Assembly: GCA_963768585.1 (NCBI GenBank)
Contig: CAVYIF010000018.1
Location: 186,001 to 250,000, forward strand
From: CAVUNY01 sp963768585
GTDB taxonomy: Bacteria > Chloroflexota > Anaerolineae > Anaerolineales > Anaerolineaceae
Direction of reading: 5' to 3'
Length of the DNA stretch: 64,000 nucleotides
Shown: positions 7,983-17,094 of the stretch, piece after piece
Position numbering within the stretch: the first letter of the stretch is position 1
How the letters are laid out: each line of letters begins with the position of its first letter
Notes under the pieces: model-generated
Database searches by the model: none
The model's input: only the letters and a program-made list of their open reading frames with translations
What the model was told of the DNA's origin: nothing
Program-made: the position numbers and the translations under genes

Positions 7983-8972
7983 ATGAATGTTTCTATGTGG
8001 TGGAAAGCGCTGCGCATCATCCCGCGGATTGACCGCGAAGAGTGGCTCAAGCTGGATGTGATTTCGCGCTGGTTGATCTCCACCCGGGCCGCAGTGTTAT
8101 TAATGACCTTCATTTCGGCTGCCATCCCTGGCCTGTTGGCGCTGCGCACCGGGCAGTTTGATCTGGGTCGTTGGCTGCTCCTGGTATTCGGCTTGATTTT
8201 TGCCCACGCCACCAACAACCTGTTGAACGATTACACAGATTATAAACGCGGGGTCGATAAGGATAACTATTTCCGTACGCAGTACGGCCCCCAGCCCTTA
8301 CAAAGTGGATTGATGAGCGAGCGCGAACTGCTTACCTACGCCGCCATCACCGGCCTGATCGCGGTCGCCGCCGGGATCCCCTTGATTATTTTTGGGGGCA
8401 CGACTGCCCTGCTGCTGATGCTCGCCGGCGCAGTCTTCGTCCTTTTTTACACCTGGCCGCTTAAATACATTGGCCTGGGTGAATTAGCGGTTATTTTAAT
8501 TTGGGGTCCCTTGATGGTCGGTGGTGGTTATTTTGTCATTACCGGCATCTGGGACTGGAACGTGGTCCTGGCCAGCCTGCCGTATGCTCTCGGGCCGACA
8601 ACAGTTTTATTTGGAAAGCATATCGACAAACTTCCACAGGATGCCGCAAAAAAGATCCACACCATGCCAGTAATCATCGGTGAAAAACTGGCACGCTATG
8701 CAGTGGTGGCAATGATTGCCCTGATGTATCTCCTGGTGGCAGTTCTTGTCCTGACCGGGTATTTTTCACCGATCATGCTGGTTTCATTCCTGGCGCTGTA
8801 CACCCTCAAATCCGTTTGGAATGTGTACAAGAACCCCAAGCCAGAACAAGCGCCGGCCGATTATCCACCCGGCACCTGGCCGCTCTGGTTTTCCGCCATT
8901 TCTTTCTACCACAATCGCTCTTTCGGTATGTTTTTCCTGATTGGATTAGTCCTGTCTTTGTTTATCCACTAA
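7983..8972 (+). CDS. UbiA-family prenyltransferase, MenA-like
   Basis: 329 residues with about eight membrane helices. The first Asp-rich motif of the UbiA superfamily is present as NDYTDYKRGVD (about residues 81-91; N-D-x-x-D binds Mg2+-diphosphate). The second Asp-rich region is represented by DKLPQDAAKKIHTMPV. The closest functional match by pattern is 1,4-dihydroxy-2-naphthoate polyprenyltransferase, which attaches the side chain in menaquinone synthesis at the cytoplasmic membrane. No other men genes lie in the window, so the aromatic acceptor remains inferred. It is a single-gene unit bounded by a promoter and a strong hairpin at 9017-9051. Confidence 0.85.
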   Translation: MNVSMWWKALRIIPRIDREEWLKLDVISRWLISTRAAVLLMTFISAAIPGLLALRTGQFDLGRWLLLVFGLIFAHATNNLLNDYTDYKRGVDKDNYFRTQYGPQPLQSGLMSERELLTYAAITGLIAVAAGIPLIIFGGTTALLLMLAGAVFVLFYTWPLKYIGLGELAVILIWGPLMVGGGYFVITGIWDWNVVLASLPYALGPTTVLFGKHIDKLPQDAAKKIHTMPVIIGEKLARYAVVAMIALMYLLVAVLVLTGYFSPIMLVSFLALYTLKSVWNVYKNPKPEQAPADYPPGTWPLWFSAISFYHNRSFGMFFLIGLVLSLFIH

Positions 8973-9016
8973 GCAATTAGCGGCGTGCCCGGTTGCTTTG
9001 AGGCAAAAATAATACC

Positions 9017-9051
9017 TGAACCTGGACCGCCAAAATGGCGGTCCAGGTTCA
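9017..9051 (+). terminator. Hairpin terminator after the UbiA gene
   Basis: A perfect 15-base stem (TGAACCTGGACCGCC with its complement) closes a five-base loop. The next T-run comes about 20 bases later, so it is not a textbook intrinsic terminator, but position and strength fit the end of the unit. Confidence 0.6.
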
Positions 9052-9160
9052 GCCTCGCATAGGGTCCATTTTTTTTACCGCGCTAATTCCATTTGCGGAA
9101 ATATGAGTTATATTCTATGATGATAGAGAGCAACCTATCAGGAGTCATGGGAGGAGACCA

Positions 9161-10411
9161 ATGGACCGGCAAAAATCTGCAGCAGCAATCACTCTCCTGT
9201 TCATTTTCATTTTTGGACTGCAGGCAGCCTGCAGCCTGCCTGCGTTTGCACCCACCTCGCCCGCGATTACCATGCGCCCCACACAAATTTCTCCTGCACC
9301 TGAGCTGGCTACCCCTTCTCCCATCATCGCCACCCCAACGGTGGCTCCCACACTAACGCCAACCACGATCAGCATCCCATCGATGACACCCACCTTACCC
9401 AGCCCAACACCCAGAGCGCTTTACAAAGGATTCGTTGTTTACGACCGCCAGCATGAAACGATCACGGGATACGATCTGACTGGAAATCCCCTCAATATCA
9501 ATATCAAGGTGCCCGGAGCAGAATGGATTGGAGTCAATGAAGGCCAATGGATAAACGATTCGTTTTACTATGTCAAAAAAGATGAAGGGGCGATCTTTCA
9601 AATTGACAGCAGCGGCGCATCTCAAAAATTAAGCTTCATTCCTGCCAACGACGCCTTGACTTTTGTCATTTCTCCCAACGGAAAACGTATCGCCTGGTCG
9701 GAGGATGATTACGCCGGAACCAATCCATCCAGCGAATTATGGATGGCCAACATCGACGGCACCAATGCCAAAAGCATCACTCGTTATGACTCCGTCAATA
9801 ACACGAAGTGGCAGGTGCTGCGGCCCTATCGTTGGCTGCCGGATGGCCGTTTGCTTTACATCGATTCACCCACCGGCATTGGCGGATACATCCTGTTCAA
9901 TGGCTTTGCCGGGATTCACGTCTTCGACCCAACCAATAATAAGCTGACCAACCTCACCCCCGGGATTGGGGCCGGCGGGTTGTGCTTGAGTGAAATATCT
10001 CCCGACTTGAAAGTTGTGTTGAGCTCATGCGCCGTCAGCCAGGCCGGCACATTGTCTTATATTACATTGGCCAGCAATAGTGTGGTTTCCATTTCGCGCC
10101 AGGCCGAACAAAACCAGGTGGGCAGCCCTGTCTGGTCTCCCTCGGGCGAAACGATCGCCTATGCTTATGCCCGCGGCGATGGTTCCGATGAGTTAGGGTC
10201 CGTAGCCGTAGTCGCCAATGGCGGAACCTCTCCCAAAATCCTGGGCTCGGTCTCGAAGGGTTATTACAATGTCAAAGCCTGGATCAGCCAGGATCTGTTT
10301 CTCGCACAGCGTTATGAAAACGAATTTAACAGCATCTGGGTCTTCGACCGCAATGGTGGCAGCCCGCAAAAATTAGCCGACGGGGTTTTCATCAGCCTGA
10401 TCCAAAATTAG
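9161..10411 (+). CDS. Lipoprotein with TolB-like beta-propeller
   Basis: 416 residues: lipoprotein signal peptide with an LQAAC lipobox (Cys about residue 25), a Pro/Thr/Ser-rich linker to about residue 85, then repeated propeller blades of the TolB/WD40-like type (for example FVISPNGKRIAWSEDD, PVWSPSGETIAYAY, ending FDRNGGSPQKLADGVF). Such proteins are surface anchored and bind proteins or sugars; no enzymatic motif is seen. The start follows GGAGGAG closely. The gene is isolated between two hairpins. Confidence 0.75.
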   Translation: MDRQKSAAAITLLFIFIFGLQAACSLPAFAPTSPAITMRPTQISPAPELATPSPIIATPTVAPTLTPTTISIPSMTPTLPSPTPRALYKGFVVYDRQHETITGYDLTGNPLNINIKVPGAEWIGVNEGQWINDSFYYVKKDEGAIFQIDSSGASQKLSFIPANDALTFVISPNGKRIAWSEDDYAGTNPSSELWMANIDGTNAKSITRYDSVNNTKWQVLRPYRWLPDGRLLYIDSPTGIGGYILFNGFAGIHVFDPTNNKLTNLTPGIGAGGLCLSEISPDLKVVLSSCAVSQAGTLSYITLASNSVVSISRQAEQNQVGSPVWSPSGETIAYAYARGDGSDELGSVAVVANGGTSPKILGSVSKGYYNVKAWISQDLFLAQRYENEFNSIWVFDRNGGSPQKLADGVFISLIQN

Positions 10412-10430
10412 TCAGATCAGAAACAAAAAC

Positions 10431-10471
10431 ATGGGTTTGACAGCCCGGCTTCACTGGGCTGTCAAACCCAT
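10431..10471. terminator. Bidirectional hairpin between convergent genes
   Basis: A 16-base perfect stem (ATGGGTTTGACAGCCC and its complement) with a nine-base loop lies between the propeller lipoprotein and the converging oxidoreductase operon. Confidence 0.65.
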
Positions 10472-10496
10472 GAACATCGCTTTTCTCGGATTGGGT

Positions 10497-11045
10497 TTAA
10501 TTCACGCTTTCTGCCTGAAATGCAGCGCCTTCCCGAATAGCCCGTAAATTCATTGGAATAAAACGAGCGTGCCGGGCCGGGGTATGCTCGCTGATTGCGC
10601 GCTCCATGGCTTCAATCGGCAGCACCGTTAGGTTGGCCAGGAGCGCACCCAACATTACCATATTGGTCAGGCGTTTATCGCCCACCCGTTCAGCAATCTC
10701 GCTGGCAGGCAGTTGGACGATCTTAATTCCAGTGCGGACGACCGGGCGGTCAACCATCGAACTGTTTATCACCAGCACCCCCCCTGGTTTGACAATATCC
10801 TCAAACTTATCCAAGGACGGCCGGTTGAAGGCCATCGCCGCTGAAGGATTGGCCACCATGGGTGCTCCAATTTCCTCAGTAGAAATGATCACGGTGCAAT
10901 TTGCTGTGCCGCCGCGCATTTCAGGCCCATACGATGGGATCCAGGTGACTTCCAGGCCGTAATCCATGGCCGCGTAAGACAGCAGCTGCCCTGCAAATAA
11001 CACGCCTTGTCCGCCAAAACCCGAAATGATGATCTCAGTCTGCAT
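10497..11045 (-). CDS. korC: 2-oxoacid:ferredoxin oxidoreductase, gamma subunit
   Basis: 182 residues from the ATG at 11045 (ribosome site AGAGAGG; an upstream in-frame start at 11078 would overlap the beta gene more and is less likely). The POR gamma pattern is clear: IIISGFGGQGVLFAGQLL at the N-terminus, then WIPSYGPEMRGGTANC and the VMLGALLA helix. In these complexes the gamma subunit helps form the CoA/substrate interface for oxidative decarboxylation of a 2-oxoacid to acyl-CoA with reduction of ferredoxin. Last gene of a four-gene operon. Confidence 0.9.
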   Translation of the reverse strand: MQTEIIISGFGGQGVLFAGQLLSYAAMDYGLEVTWIPSYGPEMRGGTANCTVIISTEEIGAPMVANPSAAMAFNRPSLDKFEDIVKPGGVLVINSSMVDRPVVRTGIKIVQLPASEIAERVGDKRLTNMVMLGALLANLTVLPIEAMERAISEHTPARHARFIPMNLRAIREGAAFQAESVN

Positions 11046-11058
11046 GGGCTTCCTCTCT

Positions 11059-11844
11059 TTAGAACCGGGCCTGGGCAATCGTTGGATGGACTTTTAAGTC
11101 GCACAATGGATAGAAGGGGATCATGTGTTCTTCTAACCAGGTGGTCGCATCCAGGGGGGACATCCCCCAATTCGTCGGGCAGATCGAAAGCAGTTCGACC
11201 ATCGAGAACCCCAGACCGCGTACCTGGGTTTCAAATGCCCTGCGTATGGCTTTCTTAGCCAGGCGAATATTCTTCGAATCGTGTAACGAACGGCGCACGA
11301 TATAAGAAGCGCCTTCCAGGGTTGCCACCAGTTCAGCTGCTTGAATGGGATAACCCATCGTTTCCACATCCCGTCCATTAGGCGATGTGGTTGAACGCTG
11401 CCCGGGGAGCGTGGTTGGCGCCATCTGCCCACCGGTCATCCCATAGGTGGTATTGTTGATAAAAATCACAGTGATATTTTCACCGCGGGCCGCGGCACCC
11501 ACAATTTCTCCCATCCCGATAGAAGCCAGATCGCCGTCGCCCTGGTAGGTCATCACCACCCGATCAGGCAGCACTCGTTTGACTCCGGTCGCCATCGCCG
11601 GGGCACGCCCGTGCGGGGCCTGGACAAAATCAAAGTCGAAATAATTGTAGGCAAAAACCGAGCAGCCTACCGAGGCCACCCCAATCATTTTTTCGCGGAT
11701 GCCCATCTCATCAATGACCTCGGCTACCAGGCGGTGAGCCACGCCATGCGTGCAGCCCGGGCAGTAATGAGTATTGGTCTCCGTTAAGGAATCCGGACGC
11801 TGGTAAACAACCTTTTCTACAACTTCGGCACTCGTTGTCAGCAT
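11059..11844 (-). CDS. korB: 2-oxoacid:ferredoxin oxidoreductase, beta subunit (TPP-binding)
   Basis: 261 residues. Thiamine diphosphate binding is shown by GDGDLASIG and a NNTTYGMTGGQ segment about 30 residues later (the GDG...NN signature). The N-terminal HYCPGCTHG holds two of the Cys that in this family contribute to a 4Fe-4S cluster; CSVF and a Cys further on are also present. It pairs with the alpha subunit encoded just upstream, whose end overlaps this start by seven bases. The substrate may be 2-oxoglutarate or branched-chain 2-oxoacids; the sequence alone does not decide. Confidence 0.92.
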   Translation of the reverse strand: MLTTSAEVVEKVVYQRPDSLTETNTHYCPGCTHGVAHRLVAEVIDEMGIREKMIGVASVGCSVFAYNYFDFDFVQAPHGRAPAMATGVKRVLPDRVVMTYQGDGDLASIGMGEIVGAAARGENITVIFINNTTYGMTGGQMAPTTLPGQRSTTSPNGRDVETMGYPIQAAELVATLEGASYIVRRSLHDSKNIRLAKKAIRRAFETQVRGLGFSMVELLSICPTNWGMSPLDATTWLEEHMIPFYPLCDLKVHPTIAQARF

Positions 11845-12983
11845 GCTTCCTGCTCCTCAATCAAACGTATCAATTTAAAATTAATCACCCGTTCTAACCA
11901 CCGGTCGCGGGGATGGCCAGCCAGGGTGCGCGGGCCCTTTTGCATACGCCGGATCTCTCTCAAAACTTCATCCGGCAGCGGCATGACACCTCCCAGGCGC
12001 GCAAAGAAATCGACTGGCACCTGGTTGTGCGTGGCCATGCGGACATCTTCCAGCATTTGCCCGGTGTTCATCTCCACCACGAGGATGCCATTTACTTTAT
12101 GGCTCAGTTCTTCGAGGATTGCTTCTGGGAACGGGCTGAGCGAAACCGGCCGCAGCAGCCCAACCCGAATGCCTTCGGCCCGGGCCTGGCGGACGGCGGA
12201 AAGCGCAACCCGCCCAGCCGAGCCAAACCCGACAACCAGAAAATCGGCGTCATCGAGATAATACTCTTTGAATCGAACCTCGTTCTTCTGAACTTCCTGC
12301 CAGCGCCGCGCCATGCGGATGTTGGCCTGTTCTTCTTCCGATGGATCCAGATATATTGAGGATAAGAAACGACGTTCTCGCCCTGCAGCACCGGTTACAG
12401 CCCAATCAGGGATGGTGGTCTTGAGCGGCATCATCGGTGGAAGTTCTGCGGGTTCCATCATTTGCCCCAGGGCACCGTCAGTCAGCACCACCGCAATGGA
12501 ACGGTATTTTTCTGCCAGGTCAAAAGCCAGCACGGTAAGGTCGATCAATTCCTGCACACTGGCAGGCGCGAGCACAATCTGGTGGTAATCCCCATGGCCT
12601 CCCCCGTGCACGATCTGGCTGTAGTCGCCTTGCGCCGGGGCAATATTACCCAGACCCGGACCGCCGCGCATTACATCCACCAGAACCATCGGCAGCTCGG
12701 TGCCGGCGATATACGAGAGCCCTTCCATCATCAGGCTAACGCCCGGGCTCGAAGATGAAGTCATGACTCGGACCCCGGTGCATGCTGCACCGTAGACCAT
12801 GTTAATCGCACCCAGTTCGCTTTCAGCCTGGACAAATACCCGGCCCAAATTGGGCATACGCCTGGAAAGATACTCTAACAGCTCAGTCTGGGGAGTGATC
12901 GGGTAGCCAAAGTATGCCTGCAGGCCTGCCCGCACAGCCGCCTCAGCAACGGCCTCATTGCCCTTCATGAGTTCACGCGCCAT
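11838..12983 (-). CDS. korA: 2-oxoacid:ferredoxin oxidoreductase, alpha subunit
   Basis: 381 residues, typical for the KorA/VorB type. It begins with a GNEAVAEAAVRAGLQAYFGY-type N-terminus and continues with PITPQTELLEYL, VQAESELGAINMVYGA, MTSSSSPGVSLMMEGLSYI and RGGPGLGN, all hallmarks of the pyrimidine-binding domain of these enzymes. A transketolase-C-like domain follows (FLVVGFGSAGRV). The ribosome site TAGGAGG is ideal. With the delta, beta and gamma genes it forms a complete cytoplasmic enzyme. Icd elsewhere in the window makes 2-oxoglutarate, which supports a Kor role, but VorB-type use of branched-chain acids is equally possible. Confidence 0.9.
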   Translation of the reverse strand: MARELMKGNEAVAEAAVRAGLQAYFGYPITPQTELLEYLSRRMPNLGRVFVQAESELGAINMVYGAACTGVRVMTSSSSPGVSLMMEGLSYIAGTELPMVLVDVMRGGPGLGNIAPAQGDYSQIVHGGGHGDYHQIVLAPASVQELIDLTVLAFDLAEKYRSIAVVLTDGALGQMMEPAELPPMMPLKTTIPDWAVTGAAGRERRFLSSIYLDPSEEEQANIRMARRWQEVQKNEVRFKEYYLDDADFLVVGFGSAGRVALSAVRQARAEGIRVGLLRPVSLSPFPEAILEELSHKVNGILVVEMNTGQMLEDVRMATHNQVPVDFFARLGGVMPLPDEVLREIRRMQKGPRTLAGHPRDRWLERVINFKLIRLIEEQEAC

Positions 12984-12994
12984 TCGCTAGCCTC

Positions 12995-13240
12995 CTAAAC
13001 TATAACCGGTGAAACCATCCGGCTTACCTCGCGATAAACTGTGATGGCAGCCTCCGGGCAGACTACTGCGCATACCGCACATCCCGTACAGTTGTCTTCG
13101 ACCAGTTCGGCGGGATGGTATCCGCGGGCCGTAATGCGCTCGCCTGACAAGGCAATTGAATGCTGCGGGCAGGCGGCAACACACAGCTCGCACCCTTTGC
13201 AATATGCCTCGTTTACCTTAATCCGTCCCTTTGAGGGCAT
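12995..13240 (-). CDS. korD: 2-oxoacid:ferredoxin oxidoreductase, delta subunit (2x4Fe-4S ferredoxin)
   Basis: 81 residues from the ATG at 13240, which has an AGGAGG ribosome site; the longer frame to 13273 starts inside that leader. Two classical cluster motifs are visible, CKGCELCVAACP and CTGCAVCAVVCP, each binding a 4Fe-4S centre. The subunit passes electrons from the TPP site to ferredoxin. First gene of the operon, 11 bases before the alpha gene. The 260-base gap upstream separates it from the divergent MoaD-like gene and is AT-rich; I could not pick a convincing -35/-10 pair in it. Confidence 0.93.
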   Translation of the reverse strand: MPSKGRIKVNEAYCKGCELCVAACPQHSIALSGERITARGYHPAELVEDNCTGCAVCAVVCPEAAITVYREVSRMVSPVIV

Positions 13241-13500
13241 CTGGTTCCTCCTGATTGGATGAGAATCATCCAATATATCCGGTAAATACTGTATAAATAA
13301 ACCTCTTTATTTCATTATCGTCCGGTTCTTGCCGCTTTGGAAGTGTCAACCGTCATAGTGCATGTCATACAATCTTCCATATCAGCACTATAAATATCCA
13401 CTATTCTTGTGCATTAACTCCATATGAGACGGGCAAGTATAATGCGCTGAAATCTCCCCCATGGAGCCATTTTGGTATATCATCAGGCGTACGAGGAGCG

Positions 13501-13779
13501 ATGAAAATTAATCTTTATGCAAATTTTCGACAGGTGGTTGGCGCCAGGAGCATTGATCTCAATCTTCCAGATCGGACCACTGTTCAAAAAATGCTTGAGG
13601 CTGTAATCAATGCCCATCCACGATTAGGTTCCTTGCTGCTGGATGATTTTGGACAGCTTCTGGGGCACGTTCACATCTTTATTAACGGGCACGACATCCA
13701 ATATCTGCCCGATGGAATGCGCACATCGCTCGCATCCGCCGACAAAATTGACATTTTTCCCCCGATAGCCGGGGGATAG
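13501..13779 (+). CDS. MoaD/ThiS-like sulfur-carrier protein
   Basis: 92 residues with the ubiquitin-like MoaD pattern: a short first strand (MKINLYANFRQVVG), a central helix, and the tail DKIDIFPPIAGG, ending in the obligatory Gly-Gly that is adenylated and thiocarboxylated in carriers for molybdopterin, thiamine or tungstopterin synthesis. The ribosome site is GAGGAG. No MoaE, MoeB or aldehyde:ferredoxin oxidoreductase gene is near, so the pathway is open; stand-alone MoaD proteins are common in anaerobes. It converges on the DUF3048 lipoprotein. Confidence 0.85.
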   Translation: MKINLYANFRQVVGARSIDLNLPDRTTVQKMLEAVINAHPRLGSLLLDDFGQLLGHVHIFINGHDIQYLPDGMRTSLASADKIDIFPPIAGG

Positions 13780-13803
13780 GATTTCCCGCTGCTGCCGGTG
13801 AGG

Positions 13804-15093
13804 CTACTTATCGGGTACCGGCTGCCAGAACTGCACCCCCCACGCGCCGGAGCCCGGCACTTTCTGGTTGTACAGATCGGCATAAGCCGTCGAGTTGGCT
13901 GTTTCAAAATATGGTGACCCACTGGTCACAACTTCCACCCAGGTTTGACCGGGCTTAAGTGGGACTGGATTTCCCTGCCCATCTACAAAACGCATCATGC
14001 GCACTTTACCGGTCTTCTGGTAGTATTCCTGATCCTGGCTGGTCCAGTAAATTTCAAACATTTTTCCATCTCGAAAGAGTAAGGCCGGGGCCTGCTTGAC
14101 AAAAGACAGGCCTATTTCAATTTTCTCCTGCTGGTATGCGTGGTGCGGTGCAAACAGGACAACCACATTTTCAAAATTAAGCGCTTCCTGGGTTTGTTTG
14201 TCAACAGCCTGGATATAGGTTTGGCCATCATAATTATCCTGGTAGCGCAGGTAGCCGCCGCTCGCCGGATCGAATTTCCAAATGACCATATTCGCTCCAC
14301 CATATGGTATCCACAGCTGCACCCCACTTTTGCCGCCCTGTGGCGTCTGAGGATCGAACACCAGCCCGTTTAAGGTGGGTTTTCCCAGGGCTGCCAGGTA
14401 TTGTTTGGCGGTATTTTCCACAACCCGGCTGTCGACCACCACCCCATTTACATCATTACTGGCCGGGTTCCAGACGTTCGTATACAGCTTGAGTTCACCC
14501 AACACACCTTCATCACCGCTGGCGATCAGCATGAACCCGTTCAGCATTGTGCGCAGCTGCTCATATGGCAGCCTGCCAGAACGAATCGGTCCAAATTCAG
14601 CCGGCTGGCCATTGCTGGCAGTCATATCGCCATACACGGTTGCCAGGAAACGCGTCATCCCGTAGCCCACATAAACCTCATAAACAATTGGCGATACGGA
14701 AAGACCGTACTGCGGGCGGGCCGTCACCGGAAAATTCGAAATTGAAATCAGTGCCGGTGGCATGGCCAATTTGCCGGGGTCTTCGACCGGTAAACCGGTT
14801 AATGGGTTGATATTTTCCGGGAAATTGTCCGGTCCATAAACGACTCGCGTTGCTTCCGGTAGGGCGGTTGGCGTGGGTGATGGTGAAGGCCTGACCGTTG
14901 CCGTCGCCGCCGGGGTTGCCGTGGATGCCGCGGTTTCGATCACGGTGGGCGAAGCGCTTGGCGCAGCATCCACGCTTACCAGATCGGCAGGCGGATTTGG
15001 CTGCATGGTGGGTGTCGCCTGCCCGGTCGGGGTGCATGCCGCAAGCACAATCACGATTAAGGTCATTAAATAACGGTAATAAAATCGGTTCAT
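13804..15093 (-). CDS. DUF3048 lipoprotein (YerB-like)
   Basis: 429 residues. Lipoprotein signal with a VLAAC lipobox (Cys about residue 20), a long Ser/Thr/Pro/Ala-rich linker (to about 80), then the DUF3048 signature: NPLTGLP, PALISISNFP, ARPQYGLSVSPIVYE and a GPIRSGR motif. The family is extracellular, anchored to the membrane, and of unknown biochemical role. The start has a TGGAGAC site. It is monocistronic, converging on the MoaD-like gene and divergent from nurA. Confidence 0.85.
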   Translation of the reverse strand: MNRFYYRYLMTLIVIVLAACTPTGQATPTMQPNPPADLVSVDAAPSASPTVIETAASTATPAATATVRPSPSPTPTALPEATRVVYGPDNFPENINPLTGLPVEDPGKLAMPPALISISNFPVTARPQYGLSVSPIVYEVYVGYGMTRFLATVYGDMTASNGQPAEFGPIRSGRLPYEQLRTMLNGFMLIASGDEGVLGELKLYTNVWNPASNDVNGVVVDSRVVENTAKQYLAALGKPTLNGLVFDPQTPQGGKSGVQLWIPYGGANMVIWKFDPASGGYLRYQDNYDGQTYIQAVDKQTQEALNFENVVVLFAPHHAYQQEKIEIGLSFVKQAPALLFRDGKMFEIYWTSQDQEYYQKTGKVRMMRFVDGQGNPVPLKPGQTWVEVVTSGSPYFETANSTAYADLYNQKVPGSGAWGVQFWQPVPDK

Positions 15094-15287
15094 TTTGTCT
15101 CCAGATAAAAGTTCTCTATTTAAAGTTTACCCGAAATCCAGCTTTCCTGCTGGGCGACCACCTTTCACTTTTATCAGGCAATGAGCGGCAAATGTCCTCT
15201 CGCTGGGTGGTGATACGAAAACCTGCCTGAACGCATCCCTCGGGTATAATAACCACACCAAACCATCTTCCATTCCAGGGTGCGTGT

Positions 15288-16466
15288 ATGCCGGTAAACT
15301 TCCAGGAAGTACAACAAAAAGTTAAGCTGATTGGCCAAATTGCACCAGCCGCGCAAAAGCTCATCGCCGACCGGTTGGGGATGGCCTTACAACTGCTGGA
15401 TGACAAAGCGCAGGCTCTGGAAGAAATGGATGCCCTCCGGGTGCGCGCCACAAATTTAAATCCTGGCCTGCGCTGTGCCATCACAGGCAGCGAAACCCTC
15501 ACCCACCGGGCTTCCACCCCACTCCTTGATACCCCTATCGTCATTCTGGCTGCCGACGGCTCGCAGATTAACCCCGACCGCCACGACCAGATCGAATTTG
15601 GAGTAATCAACACCGGGGCATTTCGCCTCCAGGCCGGCAGCCACGAACCACCCCGCGAAATCATCCGCACCGAACTGCTTTACGGAGAGGATTTGCGGTC
15701 TGGCGCGGGACCGGTTACTGAGGAAATCGTCGCCATGCGTCGCGACAGCGCCGAACGCATCTTATTGGCGGAACTGGCTGCAGCCGAATCGCTGCCAGTG
15801 GTTACTTTGACCGATGGGCAGCTCGAACTGTACCGCGAACCGGCCCAGACCCAGGAATTTACCGAACTATTTGCCCGATATAAAGATGCCCTGCGTGAGC
15901 TGGCGCACCTGGAGACGGTGACCGCCGGTTTTGTCGATAAACCCCGCGCTGATTTGCTCACCCGCCTGCTTGAACTGGTGCTCCTTGATGAACAGGGTGA
16001 TTTGAGCCAGGCCGGCCGCCTGCGCCCCCTGCAGGGTGTCACCGATGTCGCTCTGTTCCGCGATCTGCTGCAACCTGGCGAGCGTTCTGCCGTGTTTGGC
16101 ATTCAATCTCGCTCTGCGAAGAACTTTGAAAACGAACTGGCGCTGCATTTCTTCTATCTCAACGTGGGTCGGGCCGATCGACCCTGGCTGGCCCGTGTGG
16201 AAATTCCGGCCTGGGTTGCCGGTTCCAGCGTGCTGCTGGACCGCCTGCACAGCACTTTAATCGATCAGTGCTGGCAGCTTGGCAGCCGGCCCTACCCCTA
16301 TGCGCTGCATCGCGCCCACGAGGTAGCAGTGGTGCGCCTTGAGGAGAAAGAGCAGTTGGAGAACATGATCATCCTCGAACTCCTGCGCCAGGGGGTGGAT
16401 GTGGGCCAGCAATCCAACAAACAATATTCCAAAGATATATCCGGGAACCGTACGAGGTATCCATGA
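15288..16466 (+). CDS. nurA: NurA-domain nuclease
   Basis: 392 residues. The NurA fold is indicated by IVILAADGSQINPD (first metal-binding Asp), a GVINTGAF strand, VVTLTDGQLEL (second Asp) and the late VEIPAWVA / YPYALHRAHEVAVV region. NurA is an RNase H-like 5'-3' exonuclease and ssDNA endonuclease that works with the HerA hexameric translocase in DNA-end resection. The herA homologue is two genes downstream, in line with this. The next gene overlaps by four bases (ATGA). A TATAAT at 15244-15249 lies 38 bases before the start. Confidence 0.85.
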   Translation: MPVNFQEVQQKVKLIGQIAPAAQKLIADRLGMALQLLDDKAQALEEMDALRVRATNLNPGLRCAITGSETLTHRASTPLLDTPIVILAADGSQINPDRHDQIEFGVINTGAFRLQAGSHEPPREIIRTELLYGEDLRSGAGPVTEEIVAMRRDSAERILLAELAAAESLPVVTLTDGQLELYREPAQTQEFTELFARYKDALRELAHLETVTAGFVDKPRADLLTRLLELVLLDEQGDLSQAGRLRPLQGVTDVALFRDLLQPGERSAVFGIQSRSAKNFENELALHFFYLNVGRADRPWLARVEIPAWVAGSSVLLDRLHSTLIDQCWQLGSRPYPYALHRAHEVAVVRLEEKEQLENMIILELLRQGVDVGQQSNKQYSKDISGNRTRYP

Positions 16467-17074
16467 GTGAAATGCTTGAAATTGGCCGGCTTCTGCGCGC
16501 CTCCACCACAGGATGTGTGATCGGCTGCAAGGTGTCGCAGATCGATCTGCCCGCCTTTGGTGGATTGGTCCGTATTCCCCTGGACGAACATACCCAGGTC
16601 TACGGGCTGATCTACGATATACACATCGACGATGACGGGCTGGTCCGCCAATTGGTCACAGCCGCCAATGTCCCCGAAGATGTGATCCTTGACAATCGCC
16701 ACAACCGCAATGTGCCGGTTGAAATCAGCGTGCTCTTCACCGGGCACGAGGGTGGGGGGCAGGTTTTCCACCTTCTCCCGCCTCGTCCGCCGCTCACCCT
16801 GGATGCAATCTATCTCTGCAGCCCGCAGGATATATGCCGTTTTACCAGCGCGGGACGTTTTGGCTATTTCCGCCATGTGTTACGCGCCAGCGATCTGCCG
16901 GTCGGCGAACTGCTTGCCGCGCATGTGCGCGAAGCCAGCCAGGCCCACCGCGCAGCCGGCAACCAGGACTGGGCACCGCGCGCCACGCAAGAATTAATCA
17001 CCTTGCTGCGCGACGACTATCCTACCCTGATGGCCGTACTGGGCAGCCTGGCGGATACCCAAATCTACGATTAA
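16463..17074 (+). CDS. HAS-barrel-like protein between NurA and HerA
   Basis: 203 residues. The N-terminal 60-80 residues form a strand-rich unit (GCVIGCKVSQ, FGGLVRIPL, QVYGLIYDI) that resembles the HAS-barrel found at the N-terminus of HerA and F-type ATPases. The rest (LDAIYLCSPQDICRF, FGYFRHVLRAS, then a helical end RATQELITLLRDDYPTLMAVLG) is unfamiliar to me. There is no signal, membrane segment or Walker motif. Translation is coupled to nurA (4-base overlap), and the herA start is 20 bases downstream, so the product is likely a partner or adaptor of the HerA-NurA complex. Confidence 0.6.
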   Translation: MSEMLEIGRLLRASTTGCVIGCKVSQIDLPAFGGLVRIPLDEHTQVYGLIYDIHIDDDGLVRQLVTAANVPEDVILDNRHNRNVPVEISVLFTGHEGGGQVFHLLPPRPPLTLDAIYLCSPQDICRFTSAGRFGYFRHVLRASDLPVGELLAAHVREASQAHRAAGNQDWAPRATQELITLLRDDYPTLMAVLGSLADTQIYD

Positions 17075-17094
17075 TCCCGCTCAGGGTTGGAGGT

